64,000 nt of DNA from Agriotes lineatus (GCA_940337035.1 OW679197.1:58797903-58861902); one strand, 5' to 3'. Shown: positions 41,430 through 55,278, counted from the stretch's first letter. Numbers and translations: made by a program. Notes: generated by a model not told the origin, from the letters alone.

Positions 41430-44195
41430 TCGTTAGTTAACGAATCGATCATACACCAAAACTCGTCTGTTAACGGATTATTAGTGGACACATTTTTGTA
41501 TAAATCAGCAATACACCGAGATTCGTTCAGTAGCAACTCGTTAGCGGACACGTTAAAATTCTTTCGTTATAGTGACTGTTATAAAATATGGTTTAATACG
41601 AATAACAGTATACCAACTTCTTTCGTTAATGACTCGTTCACAAATATGTATTACTAAGAATAAACGATACACCGAGATTCATTCGTTACGCCACATTGCC
41701 GGCCACGTCTTTACACCAGGTACAATACGCCAAAGGTCGTTCATTAAGGACTAGATGACCGAAAAGTGTACGAAGTACAGTACAGTACAGTACACAAGAT
41801 CATTCATTAGTAGCTTACTAGTTAACGGAGATGATTGTATATGAGTAGCAATTCATTAAGAATAATTCGTTAGTGACTAGATAATGGATATGGCTTCAGA
41901 CGAATAAACAGTACACCACGATTCGTTCGTTAGAGACTGGATAACGGATATGTCTGAGTACAAAGCAAAATACACCATGATTCATTTGTTACGCCACATT
42001 GCTGGACACGTCTTTACACCAAGTACAGTACATCAAAACTCATTAAGGACTAGATGACAGAAAAGATTTTGAACGAAGTTACAATACACTACAGTACGCC
42101 GAGATCGTTCATTAGTAACTTATTAGTTAACGGATATGATTGTATGTGAGTAGCAATACATTAAGAGTAATTCGTTCGTGACTAGATAATGGATATGGGT
42201 TTAGACGAAAGAATAGTAGACCACAATTCGTTCGTTAGTGACTCGTTAACGGATATGTGTTAGTACGCAGCAAAATACACTGTGATTCATCTGTTACGCC
42301 ACGCTGCTGGATATGTCTTTACACCAAGTACAATAAACCAAAACTCGTTCATTAATGACTAGATGACAGAAAAGATTTTGAACGAAGTTACAGAACAGTA
42401 TACTAAGATCGTTCATTAATAATTCACTAATTAACGGCTATGATTGTATGTGAGTAGTAATACATTAACATTCATTCGTTCGTGACTAGATAATGGATAT
42501 CGCTTTAGACGAATACACAGTACATCACGATTCGTTCGTTAGTGACTCGATAACGGATATGTCTTAGTACGAAGCAAAATACACCGTGATTCATTTATTA
42601 CGCCACATTGCCGGACACGTCTTTACACCAAGTACAATACATCAAAACTCATTAAGGGCTAGATGACAGAAAATATTTTGAACGAAGTTACAGTACAGTA
42701 CACCAAGATCGTTCATTAGTAACTTACTAGTTAAAGGTTATGACTGTATGTGAGTAGCAATACATTAAGATTAATTCGTTAGTTATTAGATAATAAATAT
42801 GGCTTTAGACGAATAAACAGTATACCACGATTCGTTCGTTAGTGACTCGTTAACGGATATGTCTTAGTACGAAGCAAAATACACCGTGATTCATTTGTTA
42901 CGCCACATTGCCGGGAACGTATTTATACGAAGTGCAATACATCAAAACTCGGTCATTAATGACTAGATGACAGAAAAGATTTTGAACGAAGTTACAGTAC
43001 AATACACCAAGATCGTTCATTAGTAACTTACTAGTTAGCAGATATGATTGTATGTGAGTAGCACTACATTAAGATTCACTCATTTGTTACTAGATAATGG
43101 ATATGGTTTTAGACGAATAAACAGTACAACACGATTCGTTCGTTAGTGATTCCATAACGGATATGTCTTAGTACGAAGCAAAATACACCGTGATTCTTTT
43201 GTTACGCCACATTGCCGGAGATGTCATTACACGAAGTACAATACACCAATACTAGTTCATTAGGGACTGGATACCAGAAAAGTATTTGTACGAATAAACA
43301 GTACACCAAGATTGTTCATTAGTAACTTACTAGTTAATGAAAATGATTGTACGTGAGTAGCAGTACATTAAGATGAATGCGTTAGTGACTATATAATGGA
43401 TATGGTTTTACACGAATAAACAATAGGTGCATCCCGATTCGTTCGTTAGTGAAGCGTTAACGGATGTCTTAGTAAAAATAAATAATACATCCAGATTAGT
43501 TCATTATGGCTCATTGGCAGACACGTGTTTAGTTTTAGCAAAGAGCATATAATTTTATATGTTCTTTGGTTTTAGTTAACGGATATGACTGTATGTGAGT
43601 AGCAATACATTGAGATTCATTCGTTAGTTATTAGATAATGGATATGGCGTTAGACGAATAAACAGTACACCACAATTCGTTCGATAGTGACTCGTTAACG
43701 TATATGTCGTAGTACGAAGCAAAATCCTCCGTGATTCATTTGTTACACCACATTGCCGGGCACGTATTTACACGAATACAATACATCAAGACTCGTTCAT
43801 TAAAGACTAGATAGCAAAAAACGTTTTATACGAATAAACAGTGCACCACAATCCGTTCGTTAGTGACTCGTTAACGGATACGTCTTAGTAAGAATAAACC
43901 ATACACAGAGATTTGTTCGTTACCCCTCATTGCTGGACATGTCTTTATTCGACGTACAATACACTAAGACTCGTTCATTCAAGACTAGACAGAAGAAAGG
44001 TTTTTGTGCAAATACACAGTACACGAAGATCATTCATTAGTAGTGTACTAGTTAACGAATATGATTGTACGTAAGTAGCACTAAGATTCATTCGTTAGAA
44101 GTAGGTAATGGATATAGCTTTAGACGAATAAACAGTATACCACGATTCGTTCGTTAGTGACTCGTTAACGGATACGTACTGTGCAAGTAAATACT
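41430..44195. repeat. Minisatellite B, higher-order array (about 303-bp period)
   Basis: Units of about 60 bp are organised in blocks of five. The marker TTACGCCAC(A/G)(T/C)TGC occurs at 41686, 41989, 42294, 42598, 42898 and 43202, i.e. spacing 300-305 bp. A further marker at 43743 follows a disturbed block. Within a block the order is constant: AAGCAAAATACACCGTGATTC, the TTACGCC unit, a unit with GACTAGATGACAGAAAAG, a unit with GATCGTTCATTAGTAACTTA, and a unit with ATGATTGTATGTGAGTAGCA. Homogeneity is much higher than in the flanking monomeric blocks. Confidence 0.9.
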
Positions 44196-45957
44196 ACATT
44201 ACGATCTGTAATATACGAAACCAATTACCTAACAGAAACGTCACAGCATTTTTCAGAACACGTAATGATGTTCTGTTGTGTTTTAAAATATATTGCAATC
44301 GTTTTCTAAGCAGCTGAAATTTACTCGACTTGCACAATACATTTACAACCACAATACGATAACAACATTGGACTGCTCGTTACGTTCATGCAAGGCGAGC
44401 TTCAAAATCAGAAGAGGCTGGTAAGATGAAATCTTATACAAATAATATTTCCTAAATTGCTCAAAGGGGAATGGACTAAAAGCGTAGATGATGAGATACT
44501 GGGCCGCTACAATTTTTCTTTCAGACTCATAAAGCGAAGCGGAAATCGCAAAATCTAAAGAGCAGGTTTATATTTTCTCCAGGATGCTTGATTCCGTAAA
44601 CTCTGCACAGGAAAAAATTATCCTTCACAAATCTCGCAAGGTAAAAATTTCGCTGCTATCACTGAACGCTACCAAAAGCAATTGTGTTTTCTCATAACAT
44701 ACGAGGCGGCAAATATTTAATTTTCTGGCAAATATATTTTACCTCATGAATATGTGGGTCGAAGTTAAGAAGGCCGCGTCCAATATACTCGGCTATAAAT
44801 TACAGCATAAGCCTGCCAACTTGGATCATAGATCACATAAGAGCTGCTTCGTTGGGAGAATCTAGGCGCGTGTAAACTATAAAAAATTGCTGGTAAGGGC
44901 TGGCTGGTCCAGTGAAGACTTGAAATTTATTTTTTGTCATTAACGCCACGTGGAGGATACTAAATTTCCTTCTAAATAACAAGGATGCATGGCAAGCTAA
45001 AACCCAATATAAGGTAATAATTTTAAGGTGACTGCTCTAGCTGAATTAATATCATAAAATATTGTTGGCGTTCAATTAGCTCACCACGTTTACTGTCACT
45101 GCCATTGGCATTTAACGTGTTAAAGATTGACTTAGCAGTCGATGTGGTAATTTGATAACTAATTACAATCCTTGACCCAAGTATACAAAGCTAAATGTGA
45201 AAAGCTTTCTGGGTTTAAATTAAGTTGCAAAAAATATGGGACAAAATTGAATTCCAGTTTGTATTGAAAAGCCACCGCAACGGTTTGACATTCTAACTTA
45301 GATCAATACAGCGAGTTGCAAGAGGCCTAAAACTTTTCCTAAATGCCAAAATTACAAAATCAAATCACCAAAAACGCCTGGACGTCGGCATTCTTCCTGC
45401 CAGCATTCTTCCAACGAAGTCACCCTCGTTAACTTCGAGCCAAAAGGCGTTTCCCTGAGCGCCGAAAAGGCTAACCGTAGATGGAAGTGTTTGTCGTAAA
45501 TAACGACACAATTTGAAAGGACCCAATATGCGGCGTTATTAGCGGCCAGAATTCGATTTACCTTCTCAAGCCCGTAATTAACTGGGCTTTTATGGCCCAT
45601 ACAATTTACTTACAAGCTTTCAGGAGCCCGATCGTGGATAAGCAGCTGAATTTCAGGTGTTGAAAGGCTGCTCTTTATTTATCTGTAATTGATTTTGGTA
45701 TCGCGCGAGGTGCTTGCTGACCCGAAGTGGCCATTCAATATTTTAGAAGAGGGCAAGTTTATTTTTTATGGGCCCCCAACGCTGGTTTCGGGCGTGAAAT
45801 ATTGAGCGAATTTGATAAATTAATGCTGTCGTCACGCTGTAAACCAAGCAATACTTCTTCTGAAATTATGAGTTATGTTATATAAATACTGCAAAACATA
45901 TTAGCTTTTGTGTAACTACATATAGACCTTGCCTTAAAGGTCGATGAATATACAGCG
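44196..45957. other. No gene recognised
   Basis: Unique AT-rich sequence. The minus-strand frame at 45352-45600 has no recognisable domain. Confidence 0.5.
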
Positions 45958-46032
45958 TCAGTTTTGACACAGACTGACGCAAAACCTAACCTGCTAACCT
46001 CGAATTTGACATAGACTTGCAGTGCCACCAAC
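45958..46032. repeat. Dispersed palindromic repeat, copy 2 (one arm)
   Basis: Shares CAGTTTTGACACAGACTG, AAAACCTAACCTG and CTTGCAGTGCCACCAAC with the element at 9832-9940, but only one arm is present. Confidence 0.65.
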
Positions 46033-46593
46033 GTTCGATCAATTCTGAAAGCACTACAGTACATTTAATGCGGAAAATATTTCAAACTAAGCTGTAGTTT
46101 AAGTATGTTGCGATAACCACCTTGAACAACAATAAATATTCCAGTAATATGGAACACCGTAAACGACCTTAAAGAAAACTTAATAATTTGGCAACATTTG
46201 AGCGGCTCTTCTGAATTTCATTAACATAAAAAGATATCAGTCTCTGTTACACGAGCTGATGAAATTATTTCTTGGAGTTTTGCAAAAACAACAAAAGTAA
46301 GTGTTACAAACAGACAAAAAGTACAACTCATAGTAAAACAATTCACAAATTTTTAAGTTGTCCAATATTTTTTACCTCAGGGTATACCCTGTATATATCT
46401 TTTATGTTTCAATGCTTTTTGTAATGTAACGTAAGCTTCTTGAATAAATAAAAATTAGTATCCAAATATACACGTTTTATATTTATTACAAATCACTCAC
46501 AAAGGCGCATACGACACATTTTATGATGCGGCCCTCATAACCTTCAAATTTTTTACAGTGGCCCTTGAGCCCCTTGAAGTTAGACAGCACTGG
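46033..46593. other. Gene-free stretch ending in a possible hAT end
   Basis: The last part (about 46515-46593) reads TGGCCCTTGAGCCCCTTGAAG and ends GACAGCACTG, which resembles the outer end of hAT elements (reverse complement CAGTGCTGTC...). It abuts minisatellite B. I could not find the opposite end, so it may be a solo end. Confidence 0.35.
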
Positions 46594-46872
46594 TCTAGAT
46601 AATGGATATGGCTTTATATGAATAAACAGCACACCACGAGTCGTTCCTTAGCGACTGGCTAATGGATATGTCGTTCATTAAAAACTAGATAGCAGAAAAG
46701 TGGTTGTACAAATAAAGTACACCAAGATCGTTCAGTAGTGACTTACTGGTTAACGGATATGATTGTATGTGAGTATTTGTTAGTAACTAGAAATTGAGCA
46801 TGGCTTTACACGAATAAACAGTATTACCACAATTGGATGTTAGTGACTCGTTAACGGACACGTCTTAGTAAA
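46594..46872. repeat. Minisatellite family B, isolated fragment
   Basis: A few diverged units with CTAGATAATGGATATGGCTT and ACGAATAAACAGTA, matching the array at 41430-44195. Confidence 0.75.
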
Positions 46873-47258
46873 TCATAGATCAATCATCGATTATGTGTAG
46901 ATCTGGTTTTATTGGTCTGTTGGATTGCTGCACCAATCTGATTGACTGAAGAGTTGACAGTATTAGGAAGTAAAACACCTGCTCGCTGCCTGAAATTTCA
47001 GGTATGGAACGGCATCTCTCCCGTCACATGTCTGATGTTTAATAGACCTTATTTGTAGGCCTTTCTTTTTCTTTCCTTCCTAACTCTTTGTCCGAGTGAT
47101 CCTAAGCTTCGTTAATTTGTCTGCCGTAAATATGCGAACGCTGAAGTTGCCGGCCGTTGCTGTTCCCCCATCTGTTGGGCCATAAATTTGGCGTTTGGCA
47201 AAATCGCGAGGAAAACAGTACCATATCTATATTTGCCTAAGCAGAGTCCTCGTCGTGG
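46873..47258. other. No gene recognised
   Basis: Short unique stretch between the minisatellite fragment and the hAT element. Nothing recognisable. Confidence 0.5.
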
Positions 47259-47266
47259 GGCACGAT

Positions 47267-47994
47267 TAGCGCTTACAATACCCGGTCAAAATCTTAATAT
47301 GTACTGGTATTCGTTATTCAAAATGTTTAATACCGGGATATCAGTATTAATACCGGTATTACTACTAGAAAATTTACCTATTAGATTTTGATCTAGTTAT
47401 TATGACATATTCAAAAATAATATCAAAAAACAAATACAAATGTATTTTTTAAATTAACATTGACTACAAAATGAATACTATTAACTCAACATTATTTTTC
47501 TTTATAAGTTGATAAATACATAGAGTAGATGAAAATATAACAAATGAGAACTTCTATAAATATAACAAAATTAAGTTTTTTATGTATAACTAATAAACTT
47601 ACTAACAAATAAATTAAAACTGTTGACAAAATATTAAAAATAAATATGCTCTCACAAACTTTGGAGTAGGAGTATATTTTTTACTATATCGCGCGCGCTG
47701 TCACACCACGTCGGGCATAAGAACTGTCTGAACTCTGGGATGGCGCCTTGTATTCTGGGAACTGTTTACGTTCTTAGACATATTACCTATGTGTGTTAGG
47801 TGTTATATTCATGATCCTCTTTAAGAACGTTTTTACTTTACATTCTATGTGTAAATTTTTATTTATTGGTCACATTATGAGACAAAATCCATTTTTAACT
47901 GTATTAAATATTATAAAATGTAATTTTTAGAGGAACATGTTAATACCGAAATACCGGACAAAATTCGACCGGGAACCCGGTATTGTAAGCACTA
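47267..47994. mobile_element. Non-autonomous hAT-type element, 728 bp, with 8-bp duplication
   Basis: Left end TAGCGCTTACAATACCCGGT and right end ACCCGGTATTGTAAGCACTA are inverted repeats with one mismatch. The flanks are GGCACGAT on both sides (47259-47266 and 47995-48002), a perfect 8-bp target duplication as made by hAT transposases. The interior is AT-rich with scattered ATACCGG words near both ends and no transposase frame. Confidence 0.88.
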
Positions 47995-48002
47995 GGCACG
48001 AT

Positions 48003-50269
48003 ACGTGAATCATGTTATCAAGTAGTTTATTTTTATGCCATATACTTCGCTGAATCGATTCCATTCGGTCTTACCTAATCAAATCACTTTTCTGCCTGCG
48101 TAACCGTATACTATTTGTTCATTGAACCACTGTAAGTCGTAGAACCTGGCGCCCTAAATTTACGTTACTTTTGACGATTAAGTAAATTAGTGAATTATGT
48201 TTCCCCGTGGCATCTATCGACTTCTCTTCGTGAGCCGGTCATTTATATAATCAGGTTTTGGAATGGATATTGGGCATATATTTTTGTTGGGTTCACTTTA
48301 CCCAAAATTAGTGGATCAAAGAACATTTAGCTAAATTGATATGAAAAACCTGCATCGACGAGCTTTCGTAGCAGAAACAGCGAGCGAACCCTTTAAAACA
48401 GTCGTATATAATGTCAATTTAAATTCTGCAGCAACATTATTTAATCTGTTTCGGTATAAAGCTGATATGCTGATCGAAATGCAATTGGTGAAAACTTCAA
48501 TACCCACAATTAATTTTGAAAACAAATCTTTGGCGACACTGAAATTAAAAAACCGCTTCAGAGGTTCAACAATAGCTCAGTACAGTCGTTGATAGGTTAT
48601 CAATCATAATACGATGTGAAACATTATATAGTACTGGGAGTAGCTAATTTTTCAGTTTAACAACATCTTTAATTTCTTTATTTGTTATTTCGTACAATAC
48701 AATTGAAACACTTCTGAAATTATCAAAATTGAAATTTAAAAAAAGGCCGCGTTACCTTAAACAATGTGGTAGTTTTAGTCACAGGATGCCCTACAGCCAT
48801 CAGAATTGCTTCATTATGGTTTTGCATCAGAAGGCGTTGGAATTGGTGTACAACTTTTGGTTTTTCAATATACGTCCAGAAACACTTCCCATTAGTAGTA
48901 TACTTTGTTCAGTTGATTTAATGTATTCACAAAGCCAGTAACGAGTTTCATTATTAAACAAGCTTACAGACATTCCAACAATGAAAACGTTGTAATGGCG
49001 GTTTTAACAGGAAATTCCCGTGCGGGATTGAAAACCCTTTTGAGTGTTGCAGCATCCAGGGAAATACCCGAAAAGTAAATAACAAGTTTGCGTCTTTAAT
49101 GATCGCATTAAAGTTGCGACCTTACGAGATACCTTGATAATATCGATTGCTAGCAGGACGCTATGAAATTTTAATAAGCTCACAAAGGGTGTTCCCGGCG
49201 ACGTTTTGAAAACGGGTTTGCTTAGGCCAGATTGACACTACCGGAGGTAAGCCGTCAATACAGTTGTCCTGTTTGTGCCGCCGAATGGGTTTCCGGATTT
49301 AATGAAATGAAACTGCAACTTGGTATTCGGCGTGCCTCCGGCCGGCTGAAATTCCGAAAGCGCCCCCGAGATTATCCCCCGTGCCTACGAGCACAACCGT
49401 TAACAAGTTGAATAATTAGATAAGTAATTAAATTCCTGGCGTTTCTAGGAATTATTTCGGGATGAGCCGGGTTTTTCTCGCGCCCCAGCTGCCGAAAGTC
49501 GGCCGAAGTTCAGGGTCGAAGGGCGTCTGGCGACCTACCCGAGCTGTTTCCCCGTTGCGAAAACTAAGCTAAGTTTACAGGAGAACCAACAGCTAACGAG
49601 GGGGTTCCCCGTGGACCGCAGGTAGTCAATTAACGCGCTGCCGAGGCCGACATATTCAGAAATAATGCAGTTAACTTGATAGAAATTATGGTTACCAAAT
49701 GTGGCGGCAACTCCTAATACATTACACCCTGTGGACTTGTTAGGTATCGTCTTTTCGTTATTAACCAAAGACATAATTAGGGACTTTGGGGTTTGAAATC
49801 ATTAGAAATTTATCAACATCTATAATATACAGGTATAGTCGTACAAGGTATTAGCCACCAGATTAAGTTAATCTCGTCAGAATTGATGTATTTTTGGACA
49901 TAAAGGCTTGTTTTTAAATGCAAATTTTGACATACTAATAAGTAACTTTGCAATTTTTGTAGGTTTGGTCATAGTAGGCCATGATTTAAGAAGGCAGGTT
50001 ATAGAGAATACGTAACCTATGTTCATTTTATTATTATTAAAATATATCTTTAAGAACAATGTTTTCTACAAAAGGAAATGATAAATGCACTACCATAATT
50101 GAAGCCCAACTCAAGTATAGGAGGCCATTAAGTGCGATAACGATCATTGTTAGAACAACATTACTTGATAGAAGTGTGAAAAGCGAATTGCAATACAAGA
50201 ATTATATTTAACACGACATATTAGCTGCGACTATGTTAATATTTGACCTGATAACTTACACTTACACGT
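48003..50269. other. No gene recognised
   Basis: Short frames only (48331-48592 both strands, 48729-48941 plus, 49535-49774 minus), none with a domain. The GC content rises around 49200-49520 without coding signs. Confidence 0.5.
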
Positions 50270-53200
50270 GTCTTAATCTAAATATCAATAAAATGTTCGA
50301 CGACCATAAGCTTCAAAATCGACGTTGTTCTCAACAAGCTCTATTTCAAAAATGTTGTCCATTAATAACGTTGTCTATCAATAATGTCGCTCTCAATAAC
50401 GCTCATTCGGAATAATCTCTACAACTATATCGACTTCAAAATGTCGCCGATTAAAAATATTACTCTCCCCTATGTTATTCCAGCACATTGAATTCAAAGA
50501 AAATGCTTCCAAAAATGACGATGATCAAATGTTTTGGTATCAACAACATCGGTTTCAAAAATGTCGCCCATCAAAAACCTTGCTCTCAACAATGTTGCTT
50601 ATTCAGAACATCTTCTACAAAAATATGGACTCTAAAAATTTCGCCAATCAAAAATATCACTCTTATTTATCTTATCGAACATGGACTTCAAAGATAAGGG
50701 TTTCAGAAATGACGATGATTAAAAATTTTGCTCTCAACGATGTTCAAATCATCAGGAATATCCTCTACACAAATAGAGACCAAAAAATGTTGCCGATCAA
50801 AAATACTACTCTCACTTATATTATCCAACATGAATTTCAAAGATGACCCTTCACAAATTACGTTGATCAAAAAGTTTGTTATCAACAGGGTTTGTTTTAA
50901 AAATGTCGCCCATTAAAAGAAGTTGCCCATCAATAACGTCGCTCTCAAAAATGTTCATAATCAGGAATATCTTCTATAACAATGTCGACTTCAAAAATGT
51001 CGCCAATCAAAGATATTACTCACACTTGTATTATTAAACATCGACTTCAAAGATGACGCTTTCAGAAATGACGATGATTAAAAATTTTTCTCTCAACAAT
51101 GTTAATCGTCAGGAATATCCTCTACACAAATATCGACCAAAAAAATTTCGCCAATCAAAAATATTATTCTCACTTATATTATCAAACATTGATTTCAAAG
51201 ATAACTCTTCAAAAATTACGTTGATCAAAAATGTTGTTATCAACACGGTTTGTTTTAAAAATGTCGCCCATGAAAAGAAGTTGCCCATCCATAACGTCAC
51301 TCAAAAATGTTGATAATCAGGAATATCCTCTATAACAACAATGTCGACTTCAAAACTGTTTCCCGGTACAACTGTACTCTCACTAATGCTGCCGACCCTT
51401 AATCCAAAATTTTGCTCTCAACAACGCCTGTTTCAAAAATGCTGATCAAAAACGTTGCCCATCAATAAGGTCGTTCTCAACAATATTAATAATCAGGAAT
51501 ATTCTCCACAACAGTGTGGACTTCGCAAATCGCCAATTAGGAATGTTGCTCTCGCTAATTTTGTTTAACATCAATTTCAAAAATTACGCTATCAAAAATG
51601 ACGTCGATCAAAAATTTTGCTTTCAAGAATAAAGTCTGTTTTAATGTTCACGTCCATCAAACACGTTGCCCATCAATAATGTCGCTCTCACGAATATCGT
51701 TCATTAGGAATATCTTCTATAACGTGTTAAAACATGTTAAAATTAAATACTGGTTTAGACCGCGTTGTCTTTCTAGATAAACACTCAGCACTACAAGTTG
51801 CAATGTATTGCAAGACGTTAATCTGCATGGGTGCACAAATAACAAAAAGGCCTATTGTCCTAATTCTTGTTCATAAGGTACCAAAGTGTGGGTGGCTTGT
51901 TAGAGTTCACAATGTGTAAGACACATAAAACTCAACAAACAATGTTCAGTACATATTTATCTACAAAATATGTGGCCCATTAAAAACATTACCCTCACTA
52001 ATGTTGTCGAACATTAACACCTTCAAAAATAACGTCGATCAAACTGATAGCCCTCAACAATGTCGGTTTCAAAAATGCTGCCCGTCAATAATTTTGCTTT
52101 CCGCGATGTTGCTCATCAGAAATATCCTATAGAATAATATCGACTTCACAAAAACGTCGCCCATTAAAAAATTTTACTCTCACCAACGTTATCGACCATC
52201 GATTTTAAACATCGCGTTTTCAGAAATGCCGTCGATCAAAAACTTTGCTCTCAACAAGGTCTGCTTTAAAAATGTCGCTTGTCAAAAGCGTTAATTATCA
52301 ATAATGTTGTTCTATAGGAACAATCTTTATAACAAATGCTACTCTCAATAATGTTGTCTAACGACGACTTCAAAACTGACGTCGATCAATACTGTTACTT
52401 CCAACAGAGGCTGTTGAAAAGGTGTTGCCAATGTATAAAACCCCTCTGAACATTGTTAATCATCCGGAATATCCTCTACATAAATGATGCCCATTAAAAA
52501 TGTAACTTTTATTAATGTTGTCTAATAGCAAGTTCAAAGATAACGCCTTCAAAAACGACATTGATCAAAAATATCGGTTTTAAAACTATTGCGCATTAGA
52601 AACGTTGCCCATCAAAATGTCCTCAACAATGTTAATCATCAGGAATGTCTTTTATAATAATATCGGCTGTAAAAATGTCGCACATTGAAAACGTTGCCCA
52701 TCAGTAATGTCCCTCTTAACAATGTTGGTCGTCAGGAATGTCGTCCCCAATATGTGGATTTCAAAAATGTCACCAATTAAAAATTTTACTTTTACTAATG
52801 TTGCCTAACATGCCACAATGTGGCTCTCAACAGGAGCGGTTTTAAAAATGTTTCCCATTCAAAACGATGCTCATCAATAATGTCGCTCTCAACAATGTTG
52901 ATCACCAAGAATGCGAAAAATGTCGCCCATTAAAAATGTTACTCTCACTAATGTTGTCTAACCGCGACTTCAAAAATGATATCGATCAAAAATTGTACTC
53001 TCAATAAGGCCAATTAAAAAATGTCACCCATTAAATACCTCAAGAACGTCGCTCTCAACAATGTTAATCACTACGAATATCCTCTACAACAACACTGACT
53101 TCAAAAGTGTCGCCTCTTAAAAACGGTTCCCATCAAAAATATACGTCGTCAACAATATGAAAAATTTTACTTTCACTAATATTGTATAACATCGAGTACA

Positions 53201-53374
53201 AAAATGACATGGATCAAAATTTTTACTCTCAACAAGGCAAATTTAAAAAATCCTTCAAGAATGTCGCACTCAAAAATGCTGATCATCAGAAATTCCCTAA
53301 GTTTACAGTAATGTTGGCCTCAAATTTGACGTCTTCAAAGATGACGTTGATCAAAAATGTGGTTCTCAACAAGA
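50270..53374. repeat. Minisatellite family C with higher-order structure
   Basis: Degenerate tandem words TTCAAAAATGTCGCCCAT, CAAAAATGTTGCTCTCAAC and ATCAGGAATATCCTCTA recur in mixed order. A long block from AGAAATGACGATGATTAAAA recurs 359 bp later (about 50711 and 51070) with the same downstream order. Short frames along this region are repeat translation. It is unrelated in sequence to families A, B and D. Confidence 0.85.
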
Positions 53375-53922
53375 GAGTGTTGGCGGGAGCGAGTCAGTTA
53401 GACAGTTGTAAACCATTGTTTAAAAAATATAACATATTAACGCTACCGTCAGCAATACTATATTGTAATCTATTACACATAAAAGAACATTATGGCGATT
53501 ATACAAAAAACGGCGATGCCCATGGTTACGACACCCGCAGTCGAGGCGATATACAGGTTCCGCAGCAGAGACTAACGTCCACTAAACGAAATAATTTCGG
53601 AATAGGATTATTTAATTCGCTTCCTAGTACTCTCAAAAATGCCCCAACAAAACTCTTCAAAGTTAAGCTTAAAAAACATCTTCTGGCCAATGTCTACTAT
53701 GAACTTTCCGATTTCAGATTTATTGAAAATTAAAACTGTCTTGTTTTATTGACTTTAGTATTTTTGTTGTTACTGTATTTATCTGTAGTTGACTATTTCT
53801 GTAAATGCATTGTATTTTTTTAATTTTTAAAATTTTATATTTAAACTGGAATTGTGACATATCTAAGCACCACGGTGTATATTATGATGAATAAAAATAC
53901 AATACAATACAATACAATACAA
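53375..53922 (+). mobile_element. 5'-truncated LINE (non-LTR retrotransposon) 3' end
   Basis: Coding sequence for the end of a LINE reverse-transcriptase ORF runs to a stop at 53731-53733. It includes SCKPLFKKYNILTLPSAIL, then HGYDTRSRGDIQVPQQRLT, GIGLFNSLPSTLKN and FKVKLKKHLLAN, a pattern common at the C-terminus of insect LINE proteins. A short 3' untranslated region follows, ending in an AATAC repeat tail (about 53894-53922). It lies inside minisatellite C, which resumes at once. 5' truncation is typical of target-primed insertion. The open frame upstream is minisatellite sequence fused by chance. Confidence 0.85.
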
Positions 53923-54335
53923 AAGATCGGTTTTAAAAGTGTTACCCATTAAAAACGTCGCTCTCAATAATGTTGATTGTCAAGAATGTTGTAATCAACA
54001 ATGCAAAAATGTTCCCCGTTAAAAATGTTGCTTTCACTAATGCTGTCTAGCATCACTTTCAAAAATGCTGCTCTCAACCAAGCAGGTCGATTTAAAAAAT
54101 GTCGTCCATCAAGAATGTCGTTCTCAACAATGTTAATGGTTAAGAACACCCCCTACAACAATGTCGACTTCAAAAGTGTCTCCCATTAAAAACATTGCTC
54201 ATCGGTATTGACGTTCTTAACAATGTTGGTTATCAGTAATGTCATCCGCAACAAGGCAGAAAATGCCCTTTAAAAATGTTACTTTCACTATATTGTCTAA
54301 CTTCGACTTCAAAATGACATAGACCAATTTTTTTT
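53923..54335. repeat. Minisatellite family C, right part
   Basis: Units continue after the LINE (GATCGGTTTTAAAAGTGTTACCCATTAAAAACG) and fade at about 54335. Confidence 0.8.
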
Positions 54336-55278
54336 TAATCCAGTAGAGCAACATTTTTGGACATAATTAAATTATATTAAGTTTGAAATGAGAAACACAC
54401 TATTATTTTATAAAGGCCTTTTAGATACACCCTGAAGTCTAAATTAAAAAAAATGTAGTGCCTCTAACTAAATAAAGTTTAAAATTAAGAACTCGCGACA
54501 TACGCATGTTAAAAATTAATATCAGTTGCCAGGCGAAGTTTTAATGAAAACCTGCAAATAGAGCGGGGCTTTCAACTCCCGCGATTGCCATTACGTGGAT
54601 CATTTCATGCAAAAAGTAATTATATGGCATTCTGCATGTCCCAGGCTGAATTTTAACCCGATGCGGAGTTCACGCTCTATCGGGAGCGATAAGGATTACA
54701 TTAATCCGTTTTAACAACTTGTTGCGAACCCGGTAACTTCGCTCCAACTCTGCAGTAGCAGTGAAAGTTAATGTTTTATTAAAAACTCTATTTGCTAGTT
54801 ACGTACTAATCCGCGCCGAGATTAAAGTTTTAAACTGGAATTAAATTTGGAAACTAGAGCGAACCGTGGAAGCATGGGGAATTCGGCTGCTGTATTAACA
54901 CGCGAGTTTTTTCGGCTGCAGCCTCCTCGGCGCCAGCATAATTTCGGGGGCCCTCATTTTTAATTAAACGCAAAGAAGTAGAAACAAAACGAGGATTAAG
55001 CGAGGAATTTAGCAATTACGGGAAGGCTTGAAGCTGAAATGTCCGGTTTAAATATAACCGACGCTTTTAAAACGCCGGATTAATATTCTGCGATGAAACG
55101 AACCTGGTTATATTTTGCAAATAGTAATAAAAACAGATAACAGTATAGGTAGAAGATTAAAGAAACCTTTCAGTTTGCAGTAGAGGCGTTTTGGCGACTC
55201 ACTATAGAACCACAGTAGAGTCTCGGCTCAAAATTTGAAACAATTTTCTCTTTTCTATCACCTTTCATTGGTATAAAC
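54336..55278. other. No gene recognised
   Basis: Mixed AT-rich and moderately GC-rich unique sequence. No frame with a domain and no clear repeat. Confidence 0.5.

Noticed and set aside
41430..44195. CRISPR-like array
   Set aside because: Units are degenerate and contiguous without unique spacers, in an insect genome; this is a higher-order minisatellite.
53182..53374. N-terminal part of the 183-codon frame at 53182-53733
   Set aside because: It is minisatellite C sequence that happens to be open in the LINE frame.
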